In this document: positions 7,159-15,225 of the stretch, one piece after another
Layout: every line of letters starts with the position of its first letter
Numbering within the stretch: position 1 is the stretch's first letter
From: Thermodesulfobacterium hveragerdense DSM 12571
Lineage (GTDB): Bacteria; Desulfobacterota; Thermodesulfobacteria; Thermodesulfobacteriales; Thermodesulfobacteriaceae
Direction: 5' to 3'
Assembly: GCF_000423845.1 (NCBI RefSeq)
Contig: NZ_AUIT01000006.1
Location: 1 to 64,000, forward strand
DNA length: 64,000 bases
The notes under the pieces: model-generated
The model's database searches: none
Told to the model about the DNA's origin: nothing
Seen by the model: the letters and a program-made list of their open reading frames with translations, nothing else
Translations under genes and position numbers: made by a program

Positions 7159-8074
7159 TCAACAGAAACGCAAGGGTTACTGAGGTTGTTATCGTAAACA
7201 CCCAGTTGATTCCTATTTTTTTGATCAGGTCTAACTTGATGGTTTGAAACCCTTTGGTGAGGCCAACACCGGTGATCCCACCTATGATGCAATAGGTGGT
7301 TGAGATAGGCATCCCTAATAAAGTAAAGGAAAAAATACATAATCCTGCCCCAAATTGAGCTACAAAACCTGAAAGAGGGTCTAAAGAGGTAATACCTTTT
7401 CCTACGGTTTCTATTACCCTGTGGCTGAGTAAAACAGCTCCCAGAAAGATAAGGGTTGAGGCGATAAGATAGAGTAATACTTTATTTAAGCTTAACCCTG
7501 TATACATCACCGGGCCAAGGACTGTTGCCAATTCATTAGCTCCGGTATTATAGGAGATGAGGGAAGAGCTTATGAGTAAAAAAGTTTTTAAGAGTTTTTC
7601 TATTCTAAAAAAGGGTAACTTGGAAGTAAACCGGATCACCAGTTTGTAGAGAAAAAAGCTTGTTAAACAGGCTATTAAAGGTGAGATCAACCAGGAAACC
7701 ACTATCTTTATTAAAGAAAAAACGTTAACACTGAGGTTTAGAGCTAAACCACTACCGATAAGGCTTCCTATGATCACCTGATGGGTAGATAGAGGAAGTT
7801 TTCTCCAGTTGGAAAAAAGTATCAACAACGCCGATAACAGCAGCGAAAGGCTTAAACTAAGAGGGGTGGTTTCTACGAGGGATTTGCCTACGGTTTTCAT
7901 CACTTTATCTCCGTTAAATAAAACCCCAAGGAAAACCAGCACCCCAAAAAGAAGTACGGCCCTTTTAAATCGGATTATCCCTGCTCCGATTGAGATACCA
8001 AGAGCATTGGAAGCGTCGTTTGAACCTATACCAAAGGCAATCAAAAGGCTGGCTATGATGGCAATCTCTATCAT
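7133..8074 (-). CDS. pit: Inorganic phosphate transporter, PiT family
   Basis: A 313-residue inner-membrane symporter for phosphate. Both PiT signature repeats are present: GIGSNDASNALG near the N-terminus and YNTGANELATVLGP in the second half. STHQVIIGSLIGSG and MPISTTYCIIGGITGVG form the paired internal repeat. About ten hydrophobic segments are visible. It is the last gene of a three-gene unit with a PhoU-like protein and a CBS protein, a common arrangement for Pit-accessory pairs. Confidence 0.92.
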   Translation of the reverse strand: MIEIAIIASLLIAFGIGSNDASNALGISIGAGIIRFKRAVLLFGVLVFLGVLFNGDKVMKTVGKSLVETTPLSLSLSLLLSALLILFSNWRKLPLSTHQVIIGSLIGSGLALNLSVNVFSLIKIVVSWLISPLIACLTSFFLYKLVIRFTSKLPFFRIEKLLKTFLLISSSLISYNTGANELATVLGPVMYTGLSLNKVLLYLIASTLIFLGAVLLSHRVIETVGKGITSLDPLSGFVAQFGAGLCIFSFTLLGMPISTTYCIIGGITGVGLTKGFQTIKLDLIKKIGINWVFTITTSVTLAFLLTKLALNIL

Positions 8075-8088
8075 AGATAAAAACAGAG

Positions 8089-8745
8089 CTACCTTAAACT
8101 AAGGTCTAACAAATAAAGGTAATCGCTTGCATCCTCTATGACGTCGCTAACAGACACAAGTGAGTCAACAAAGTCAGACATAATCTTTCCTTCCCAGTAG
8201 TTAGTAATCTTACATAAGTTGCAATTTCTTATCTTTTCTGTAAGTTCCAACTTGATTTCATCTACCTTTTTTTCTAAAATTCTTATGGCAAGATTTTTTT
8301 CTCTGATGTTATCTTTAGTCCAGAGTGCCTTAAAGGATTTTATCAGGATCTGGCACATCTCAACGTTGATATGAGCTATCCTTAAACACTCTTCTTCTAT
8401 GTTTTTATAGGTTAGTCCATAGAGGTCAGAATTTAAGATGTAGCGATACTCAAAGGCACAAACTTTCATATGGTCAAAAGCTTTTTCGATGATTTCGATA
8501 AAGTTGCAAAGGTTAGGTCTTATGTAAGGCAGAAAAGCCCCCTCATAAATGATACCTATGATCTCTCTTTTAAGAGAGTCTGCCTCTCGTTCAAGATTTT
8601 CTATACAATAGGTTTTTTCAAAACTCTCTTGAAGCAAGGTCTCCTTTAGACATTCTGTAGCAGCACAAAGGGTTTTAAGGTATTCTTGAATTTTGGTTAT
8701 GGCTTTTTTTTCTAACTTTCCTCCACCTAAAAGTTTTTCAAGCAT
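8089..8745 (-). CDS. PhoU-like phosphate transport regulator (DUF47 family)
   Basis: A 218-residue all-helical protein of the DUF47/TIGR00153 family, usually encoded beside a Pit permease and thought to modulate it. Acidic metal-binding helix positions typical of PhoU folds appear (NLEREADSLKREI, EKKVDEIKLELTEK, VSVSDVIEDASDYL). It is 14 bp upstream of pit on the same strand, indicating co-translation. The function comes from the family and context. Confidence 0.87.
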   Translation of the reverse strand: MLEKLLGGGKLEKKAITKIQEYLKTLCAATECLKETLLQESFEKTYCIENLEREADSLKREIIGIIYEGAFLPYIRPNLCNFIEIIEKAFDHMKVCAFEYRYILNSDLYGLTYKNIEEECLRIAHINVEMCQILIKSFKALWTKDNIREKNLAIRILEKKVDEIKLELTEKIRNCNLCKITNYWEGKIMSDFVDSLVSVSDVIEDASDYLYLLDLSLR

Positions 8746-8759
8746 GTCCTAAACCTCTT

Positions 8760-9173
8760 TTATTTTTTAGCTTGTTCTATTAAAACATTATGCAACACAT
8801 CAAAAAAAGACGCCACCCCTATGATTTTTTTGTTTTCATCAGTGATAAAAATACGCGCTATGTTGTGTGAGTGCATAATCTCTAAAATCTTTTCTAAGGG
8901 GGTGTCTTGAGGCACACAGAGAACAGGCTTAGAGGCTATGTCACCTATTTTTATCTTATGAGGATCCAGATTCTTAGCTAATACCTTAAAAATGATATTT
9001 CTTACCGTAACTACCCCATAGGAATCATCATGATTTTTAGGTAAGACTAACAACGACCTGATACGTTTGTCGATCAACCTTTCTATAGCATCATAAACCG
9101 TAGCGTCTGCAGATATGGTTTCAAGTTTTTTATTCATGATGTCTTTGGCTACTTTTCCCATCTTTCCCCCCAT
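8760..9173 (-). CDS. CBS-domain pair protein
   Basis: A 137-residue protein made of two CBS motifs (about residues 7-70 and 78-133), a fold that usually senses adenine nucleotides. The repeats are visible as ATVYDAIERLIDKRIRSLLV and DTPLEKILEIMHSHNIARIF. It probably regulates the Pit/PhoU-like pair next to it. The first ATG lacks a ribosome site; a second ATG at 9161 follows GGGGGGAAAG, so the protein may start at MGKVAKDIM. Confidence 0.88.
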   Translation of the reverse strand: MGGKMGKVAKDIMNKKLETISADATVYDAIERLIDKRIRSLLVLPKNHDDSYGVVTVRNIIFKVLAKNLDPHKIKIGDIASKPVLCVPQDTPLEKILEIMHSHNIARIFITDENKKIIGVASFFDVLHNVLIEQAKK

Positions 9174-9198
9174 AGTTTTTTAATTGTTTATAAAGTAC

Positions 9199-9226
9199 AT
9201 TATAAATGTAATAAATAAAAAATCAA
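9199..9226 (-). promoter_or_regulatory. Sigma-70 type promoter for the CBS-phoU-pit operon
   Basis: On the minus strand, TTGATT (9226-9221), a 16-bp spacer and a perfect TATAAT (9204-9199), about 25 bp upstream of the CBS gene ATG. No Pho-box-like direct repeat was recognised. Confidence 0.65.
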
Positions 9227-9301
9227 GAAAATTGTTAATAGAAATTTAACATTGAGAAATAAAATTTGAAGAGAAATTTTTATTGAGAAAAACAGAAAAA
9301 A

Positions 9302-9373
9302 TGGGCGGAAGAGGATTTGAACCTCTGACCCCCGGCTTGTAAGGCCGATGCTCTCCCCCTGAGCTATCCGCCC
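9302..9373 (-). tRNA. tRNA-Val (UAC anticodon)
   Basis: Minus-strand cloverleaf with acceptor GGGCGGA/TCCGCCC, D-arm TAGCTCAGGGGGAGAGC, anticodon loop CTTACAA (anticodon TAC) and T-arm GGTTCAAATCC. Discriminator A. The 3' CCA is not encoded. Confidence 0.95.
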
Positions 9374-9392
9374 ATAAAAAGAATATAGTCTA

Positions 9393-9420
9393 AAAATAAT
9401 ATAAAATAGGGTTTTGTCAA
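9393..9420 (-). promoter_or_regulatory. Probable tRNA-Val promoter
   Basis: Minus strand TTGACA (9420-9415), 16-bp spacer, TATTTT (9398-9393), placing initiation about 10-15 bp before the tRNA 5' end. The -35 matches consensus; the -10 is a 4/6 match. Confidence 0.55.
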
Positions 9421-9515
9421 TAGTGTTTTTTTGATAAACTATGTATAAGAAACTATTTTTTGCTTTTGAATAGACCTATAGATGAGAGGATAAAAACTAA
9501 AAGAGGTTAGGTTAT

Positions 9516-10022
9516 ATGTTTAGAGAAGAGGTTTTTCATCTATTTTTGGTTGGGGCAAGCACCCCTGAGTTAGCCTTTTCTAAGGTGGTAAAGTTTCTTT
9601 CAACCTATCAGTTAGTAAGATATGATGAATTTAAGGTTCTTGAAAGAGAAACCTTAGGTTTAAGAGACCCTGGTTTTTGGGAAACCTTAGAAAAAGGACT
9701 CACAAAAAATTTAGAAGTGTTAAAAAGTTTTGTAGATGATTTAAACCAGGAAGGCTATGTTAGTATAAAAGACCTTTTGTTTCTTCCTCAAGGTTATCTT
9801 AGCAAGATATTTCATCTGATAGCTCATCTTCTGGACGGATTTTTTGGGATAGATTCTTATTTTTATAACCTGGTTGAAGACTCTCATTTTATAAGTCCTC
9901 AACTAAGGCAAAAACTTAAAAAAGAGGAAACAGGCTATTTTCTGGTCCCAGTTAAAGCCTTTTTTGAGGAAAAAGTATATTCTTTTGAAACTATATCACC
10001 TAAGAAATTTTTTAAAATTTAG
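9516..10022 (+). CDS. Hypothetical protein
   Basis: A 168-residue protein with no family I recognise. It is acidic and Phe/Leu-rich, with a predicted helical middle (EKGLTKNLEVLKSFVDDL) and a hydrophobic stretch YLSKIFHLIAHLLDGFFG. It has no signal peptide and no cysteines. An AAGAGGTTAGG sequence precedes the ATG. It stands alone between tRNA-Val and the convergent rhodanese gene. Codon use matches the surrounding genes, which supports it being real. Confidence 0.65.
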   Translation: MFREEVFHLFLVGASTPELAFSKVVKFLSTYQLVRYDEFKVLERETLGLRDPGFWETLEKGLTKNLEVLKSFVDDLNQEGYVSIKDLLFLPQGYLSKIFHLIAHLLDGFFGIDSYFYNLVEDSHFISPQLRQKLKKEETGYFLVPVKAFFEEKVYSFETISPKKFFKI

Positions 10023-10053
10023 AGATAAAAAAACAAATATTATCAGTTTTTCC

Positions 10054-10086
10054 CCAGGAGAGGAGGTTGCCCATTTCCTCTCCTGG
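10054..10086. terminator. Hairpin between convergent genes
   Basis: CCAGGAGAGGA and TCCTCTCCTGG form a perfect 11-bp stem with an 11-nt loop, between the hypothetical gene and the rhodanese stop. Neither side has a proper T-run, so intrinsic termination is uncertain. It may protect 3' ends. Confidence 0.5.
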
Positions 10087-10099
10087 AAGGTTGGTTCTT

Positions 10100-11470
10100 T
10101 TAATCCTTAGGTTCTATTTTGTATTTTCCGTTTTCGAAACTCACGTTAGCGTTGATATAATAGGCTTTAAACCCTGCTCTTTTTAATATGTTATAGGCCA
10201 TTTCAGCCCTAATACCTGTGGCACAATGGATAAGGATGGTTTTGTCCTTAGGAATTTCGTTTAGCCTTTTTTCAACTTCTCCTAATGGGAGATTTACCGC
10301 ATGGGGCAAGCTACCTTCTTGAGTTTCACTTACTTCTCTTACGTCAAGGATTAAGTAGTTAGCAGGTAGGGTAGGAGATTTAAGCAGTTTTTTAAACTCT
10401 TCCACAGAGAAGGTACCAGGCCTGGATTTATGAACATAGGCTATCTTAGAGGAGGGTTTCCCTACTTCAACCTTACCTCCTGCTTTTTTCCAGGACTCTA
10501 ATCCTCCAGGAATGTAGGCTGTGTTGGTGTATCCCCAATTTTTAATGATATCGATAGCTGATAAAGCTCTTTCGTCTTTTTCGTCATAAACGAAGATTGG
10601 AGCATTTTTCTGCTTAGGAAATTGCTTTTTAGCAGCTTTAAGTTTTTCAAGAGGAAGGTTTACTGCCCCAGGTATGTAGCCTTTTTCTGCCAGGGCTTTA
10701 GGCCTAAGGTCTATAAGCACAAAAGATACTCCCTGAGAAATTTCTGAAAGGATGTGTTGAGGTTCTACTGCTACAGGGAGGCCTGTTTTTTTCCAGGTAG
10801 GCATTCCTTCTACAAAACCTTTAACGTTGGTATATCCAAGAGAAGCGGCCACACTGACCGCTGCTGGGGTTAAGGCTCAGCGTGGACCCTCACAATAAAC
10901 CACAGCTAAGGCCTGTTTGTCTTTTAAAACCTCAGGTAGTTTCTTCCCAAACTGAGCTAACGGAAGGTTGATAGCCCCAGGTATATGCCCTTCAGCATAC
11001 TTGACAGGAGGTCTGACATCTATGATCAACGCTGACTTTTGTTCTACCAGTTTCTTGACCTCTTCTAAACCTATTCTTTTTTCTTCTGGAACCTTAACCG
11101 GAGGTTTTACCGCTATGATAGAGGCATATCTTTTACCGTCTTTTTCTGTATAGACGATCTTTATGGGGGTGCCTCTGCTAAGTTTGTTTAAAGGTTGGTC
11201 CCAGTAAAGCACCTTTACCTTGTCGTCAAAAAACACGTCAAGACTTTGACCGGTATCAAGTTGAAGAAGCCCTGCTTTTTGAGAAATGGAAATAAGATTG
11301 CCCCAAAGTTCATTAGGGGCTGAAACTTTGTGACACCCAGGTTGAACGCATGAAGGAAGAGCCTGCTTGATCCCTGGCTCTCCTGGGGCAGAAGTCATCT
11401 CCTTTATCCCTATACTTAAACTAAAAAGCAAAGAGGAGACTCCTAAGGCTACCAGATACTTTTTGTTCAT
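10100..11470 (-). CDS. Exported triple-rhodanese protein, predicted selenoprotein
   Basis: A 456-residue protein if the in-frame TGA (10877-10879) is read as Sec198. It has an N-terminal signal peptide (about 1-28), a CVQPGCH motif (C-x4-CH) near residue 41 resembling some class III cytochrome heme sites, a small beta-rich segment, then three rhodanese domains. Domain 1 (about 125-235) has C193 in the active loop YCEGPR, followed directly by Sec198 and ALTPAAVSVAASLGY; related rhodaneses have Cys here (YCxGPxC). Domain 2 lacks a catalytic Cys (VYDEKDERALS). Domain 3 has HCATGIRAEMA. Rhodaneses move sulfane sulfur as persulfides, so a periplasmic sulfur role is plausible. Start ATG follows GGGGGGATTT. 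The exact substrate is unknown. Confidence 0.87.
10844..10862 (-). promoter_or_regulatory. SECIS-like hairpin in the rhodanese gene
   Basis: On the minus strand AGCGGTC, loop AGTGT and GGCCGCT form a 7-bp stem (one G-U) starting about 14 nt after the TGA. Placement matches the other two Sec genes. The loop has GU but not GGU, so it is a weaker match. Confidence 0.6.
10877..10879 (-). other. In-frame TGA read as selenocysteine (rhodanese)
   Basis: TGA falls between YCEGPR and ALTPAAVS inside the first rhodanese domain. Stopping here would cut the domain in half at its active site, and the downstream frame continues it without a gap. Confidence 0.83.
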
Positions 11471-11507
11471 AAATCCCCCCTTGGTGTTTTTATGCTTATC
11501 TATAAGA

Positions 11508-11535
11508 ATTATAAATAAATTTATCTAAAAAACAA
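11508..11535 (-). promoter_or_regulatory. Probable promoter of the rhodanese gene
   Basis: Minus strand TTGTTT (11535-11530), 16-bp spacer, TATAAT (11513-11508), about 38 bp before the ATG. The -10 matches consensus fully; the -35 is weak. Confidence 0.5.
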
Positions 11536-11577
11536 CCAAGGGACCTATAAATGTGGTGATTATAAAACCAAGAGGGC

Positions 11578-13107
11578 TTATTCTTGCCAGAGGTTTTTTT
11601 CTAAACTGCGATATTGGATGGCCTCCGTGAGGTGATGTTTTAAGATCATCTCAGATTGTTCTAAATCAGCTATCGTTCTTGCTACCTTGAGTATTTTATG
11701 AATGGCCCTTGCAGAGAAACTAAATTTTTCTGCGGCTTTTTCTAAGAACTCCTGAGCCTTAGGTTCTAAGATGCAGTATTTTTTGATTTCTTTAGGTTTA
11801 AGCTTAGCGTTGGTTTTGAGTTGGGTTCCATAGCGTCTTTCCTGGAGTTTTTTTGCAGCTAAAACCCTTTCTTTTATTTCTGCTGAGCTAATCTGAGGTT
11901 TGTCTGAGGTTTTTAAAAGTGCTTTGTAGTCTACAGAGGGCACTTGTAGGTGGATGTCTATTCTATCAAGGATTGGACCTGAGATTTTGTTTCTATACTT
12001 TTTTACCTCCTGAAAGTTGCACTGACAGGGTTTGGTAGGATGTCCGTAATAACCACATTTACAAGGGTTCATCGCACAAACTAACATGAACTTAGAAGGA
12101 TAGGTTACGGTAAAGTTGGCTCTGGTTATGGTAACCTGTCCGTCTTCTAAAGGTTGTCTGAGGGCCTCTATCACGTCTTTTCGAAACTCTGGAAACTCAT
12201 CCAGGAAAAGCACTCCATTATGGGCTAAGCTTACCTCTCCTGGTTTAGGATGAGTTCCTCCTCCTATCATCCCAGCCTCAGAGATACCAAAATGGGGATT
12301 TCTAAAAGGACGATGGTTGATAAAGGGTTTTTCAGGGGTTAATAGGCCTGCTACCGAGTAGATCTTGGTGGTTTCAAGTGCCTCTTGATAGGTAATAGGG
12401 GGTAGTATGGTAGGGAACCTCTGGGCAAGCATAGTTTTTCCTGCACCAGGTGGCCCTATCATCAACACGTTGTGCCCACCTGCCGCAGCTACCTCAAGGG
12501 CTCTTTTAGCCATCTCTTGTCCAAATATTTCTGAGAAATCTTCTTCTAACTTGAGTACCTCAAGGTCAACCCCTTTTTTCGGATGTAAAGGCACAGTTCC
12601 TTCTCTTAGGTAATCAATTACCTCTCTTAGGTGGGTTACTCCTACTACCTTAAAATCACGCACCAAAGAGGCTTCTAAATAGTTATCCAGAGGCAAAACA
12701 ATCTCGCAAAACCCCAACTCCTTAGCCTTTAATACAGAAGGTAGTATCCCTTTTGTAGCCTTAACCGTTCCGTCAAGGGAAAGCTCCCCTAAAAAGGCTT
12801 TGTTAACTAAGGTGTCCTTAGGGATTATCTCTATACCAGCCAATATCCCCAAGGCCATCGCCAGATCAAACCCACTTCCTTCTTTCTTAAGGTCTGCAGG
12901 GGCTAAGTTTATGGTAACCTTTTTTTGGGGAAAACTAAACCCTGAGTTTTTTAAAGCAGACCTGATACGTTCTCTACTTTCTTTGATAGAGCTGTCTGGA
13001 AGCCCTACGATGGTAATCCCTGGAAGGCCTCGCGAAAAATCTACCTCGATGTCTACAGGAAAGGCTTCGATACCTAAAACCGTAAAACTTAAAACCCTGA
13101 CAAACAT
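11578..13107 (-). CDS. YifB/ComM-family Mg-chelatase-like AAA+ ATPase
   Basis: A 509-residue protein with an N-terminal Lon-protease-like S5 fold (about 20-170), a Walker A motif GPPGAGKT near 218, Walker B in GVLFLDEFPEF, and a C-terminal Mg-chelatase region with the cysteine cluster CAMNPCKCGYYG. ComM in Haemophilus is a branch-migration helicase used in natural transformation; YifB homologues are widespread. It has full family length. It is monocistronic, with a terminator just upstream separating it from the ATP synthase genes. Confidence 0.93.
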   Translation of the reverse strand: MFVRVLSFTVLGIEAFPVDIEVDFSRGLPGITIVGLPDSSIKESRERIRSALKNSGFSFPQKKVTINLAPADLKKEGSGFDLAMALGILAGIEIIPKDTLVNKAFLGELSLDGTVKATKGILPSVLKAKELGFCEIVLPLDNYLEASLVRDFKVVGVTHLREVIDYLREGTVPLHPKKGVDLEVLKLEEDFSEIFGQEMAKRALEVAAAGGHNVLMIGPPGAGKTMLAQRFPTILPPITYQEALETTKIYSVAGLLTPEKPFINHRPFRNPHFGISEAGMIGGGTHPKPGEVSLAHNGVLFLDEFPEFRKDVIEALRQPLEDGQVTITRANFTVTYPSKFMLVCAMNPCKCGYYGHPTKPCQCNFQEVKKYRNKISGPILDRIDIHLQVPSVDYKALLKTSDKPQISSAEIKERVLAAKKLQERRYGTQLKTNAKLKPKEIKKYCILEPKAQEFLEKAAEKFSFSARAIHKILKVARTIADLEQSEMILKHHLTEAIQYRSLEKNLWQE

Positions 13108-13123
13108 CTTAGCCCATCAAAAC

Positions 13124-13166
13124 AAAAAAGAGGACCATAAGGTTTGGCCCTATGGTCCTCTTTTTT
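13124..13166. terminator. Bidirectional terminator after atpE
   Basis: A perfect 16-bp stem: AAAAAAGAGGACCATA (13124-13139), an 11-nt loop, and TATGGTCCTCTTTTTT (13151-13166). Runs of A and T at the two ends suit both directions. It ends the minus-strand atp operon before yifB. Confidence 0.92.
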
Positions 13167-13186
13167 ATCCTAAACTTATATAGCTG

Positions 13187-13576
<390 letters not shown>

Positions 13577-13645
13577 TTAAAAATTTTTAATTTTTAAATA
13601 AAACACTTACCAGAAGGCTCATAAACCCCCTGGTAAAGCTTCTTT

Positions 13646-14398
13646 TTAATGGTGTTCCTCAACAGCACCGGCAAAGTAAGCCAAGCTTAAAAGAACAAAA
13701 ATCAAAGTCTGAATAAGACTTACCAACACACCTAATACCATGATCGGAAGAGGAGCAAAAAACTTACCTGCAAGCATCGTAAGAATCCCAAGCAAAAGCT
13801 CTTTAGATACTAAGTTTCCAAAAAGTCGGACAGAAAGAGAGATAATCCTTCCCACATGACTAAAAATTTCAGCAGGAAGCATAAGAGGAGCTAACCAGGG
13901 AATAGGACCTAAGAAGGTCTTAAAATAGGCAAGCCCTTTAAACCTTATTCCTAAGAAATGGTAATAAACGATGGTGATTAAGGTTAAACCAAGGGTTACG
14001 TTAAGGTTAGCAGTAGGAGACATAAATCCAGGTATAAGCCCTAAAAAGTTAGAGAAGAGAATGTAAAGGGCATAAAAAACGATCAAAGGAAAAACCAAAG
14101 GCACCAAGTTAGGCCCATGCCCATCTCCATGAGGTACGTTTTCTTTGGTAAAGTTGTAGAGGGTTTCGATCACAAACTCCCAGAAATTCTGAAACCCTTT
14201 TGGTATAAACTCCATCTTTCTTGTGCCTATATAGGCTAACACGATAAGCAAAAGACACACAAAAAAGCTGTGGACCATGTGAGGAGCAAACAACTTAGCC
14301 AAAGGCCCGTAATGGGCTGCCTCTTCATAGTAATGAAACCCAGAAGGAAGACCAAGCTTTTCTAAAATAAGACACAAAAACAGTATAGGATGTTCCAT
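13646..14398 (-). CDS. atpB: ATP synthase subunit a
   Basis: A 250-residue integral membrane stator subunit that forms the ion half-channels. The essential Arg is R191 in SLSVRLFGNLVS. Five to six hydrophobic helices and the usual PNLVPLVFPL segment are visible. It follows the atpI-type gene by 11 bp and precedes atpE by 84 bp, on the minus strand. Confidence 0.95.
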   Translation of the reverse strand: MEHPILFLCLILEKLGLPSGFHYYEEAAHYGPLAKLFAPHMVHSFFVCLLLIVLAYIGTRKMEFIPKGFQNFWEFVIETLYNFTKENVPHGDGHGPNLVPLVFPLIVFYALYILFSNFLGLIPGFMSPTANLNVTLGLTLITIVYYHFLGIRFKGLAYFKTFLGPIPWLAPLMLPAEIFSHVGRIISLSVRLFGNLVSKELLLGILTMLAGKFFAPLPIMVLGVLVSLIQTLIFVLLSLAYFAGAVEEHH

Positions 14399-14409
14399 AA
14401 CCTGACCCC

Positions 14410-14853
14410 CTAAGTTAATATTTCTTTTTTTTCTTTTTTCATAAACCAGAGAAACCTGATAAAACTATAAGCCGTAAGGCTAACATAAACCAAAACAAAC
14501 GCAGAAATCAGAAAAACCGGATGGGCACCAAGATGGGCTATCAAAAAATAAACCACTATGGCAGTTGCCAAAAGTTTAAGATAGATCTTTGCTATGTAGA
14601 CGTGGCGTTCTTTGTTATAGAGATTTTTCTGGTCTGAAGCAAAGATTTCCTGAATTTTTTTTACAAAGTCAATCCCTTCTTTTTTGGTGGTCCTGAAGTT
14701 TAGAAACCCTAAAATCCCACCTGCCAAGAAGGAAAAAGTTTCCACCAGACCACCCCATACTAAATGGATGGAAATCGTCGCAACAACCACCAGCCCAAGG
14801 ATTAACCTCTCTGCCTCACCAAAAAACCTTTCAGGACTTACTTCCTTTATCAT
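14410..14853 (-). CDS. ATP synthase subunit I-like membrane protein
   Basis: A 147-residue protein with four hydrophobic segments (about 15-35, 37-50, 92-108, 112-135), in the place of the AtpI/UncI assembly factor that helps build the c-ring. It overlaps the upstream small AtpZ-like gene by 23 bp and lies 11 bp before atpB. Sequence conservation in this family is low, so the call rests on membrane topology and operon position. Confidence 0.78.
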   Translation of the reverse strand: MIKEVSPERFFGEAERLILGLVVVATISIHLVWGGLVETFSFLAGGILGFLNFRTTKKEGIDFVKKIQEIFASDQKNLYNKERHVYIAKIYLKLLATAIVVYFLIAHLGAHPVFLISAFVLVYVSLTAYSFIRFLWFMKKEKKEILT

Positions 14854-15100
14854 TTTTACCTATGTCCTTTGTCCTCTTCTTGGTATACCAGATAAGGTTC
14901 TTAATCCCCCCTATCGCCCCAAAAATGATAAAGATAGTCGTAATCCACGGGGAAGTCCTTCCATGTAAAAGCTTCTCCTCTATCAGCCAGCCTACCACCG
15001 CTCCTGCTATCACCGAAGAAACTACAGCAATCCCGATGGTAAAACTTTCGGCTAAAACCTCTAACAAAAATTTAAAAGCACTATCCTTTTTCTCTTTCAA
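14831..15100 (-). CDS. AtpZ/AtpI family small membrane protein
   Basis: An 89-residue protein with two transmembrane helices (about 12-36 and 47-66) and a GAVVGWLIEEKL hinge typical of AtpZ/AtpQ-like first genes of ATP synthase operons, thought to aid assembly or magnesium supply. First gene of the minus-strand unit atpZ-atpI-atpB-atpE. The C-terminus is basic (YTKKRTKDIGKNDKG). Confidence 0.78.
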   Translation of the reverse strand: MKEKKDSAFKFLLEVLAESFTIGIAVVSSVIAGAVVGWLIEEKLLHGRTSPWITTIFIIFGAIGGIKNLIWYTKKRTKDIGKNDKGSKS

Positions 15101-15225
15101 CTTACATACATTTAAAACATAATTTTTAAAAAATCAACCAGCAAAAAACTACAAAATCAGGCGTATTATCAAAAATACAATTGATTTTATGTTTTTAATT
15201 TTATTTTTTATAAAATTTTTTAAGT

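Noticed and set aside
10100-10852. A second rhodanese gene starting at GTG 10852
   Set aside because: It would begin in the middle of a rhodanese domain, and the upstream frame joins it exactly through TGA.
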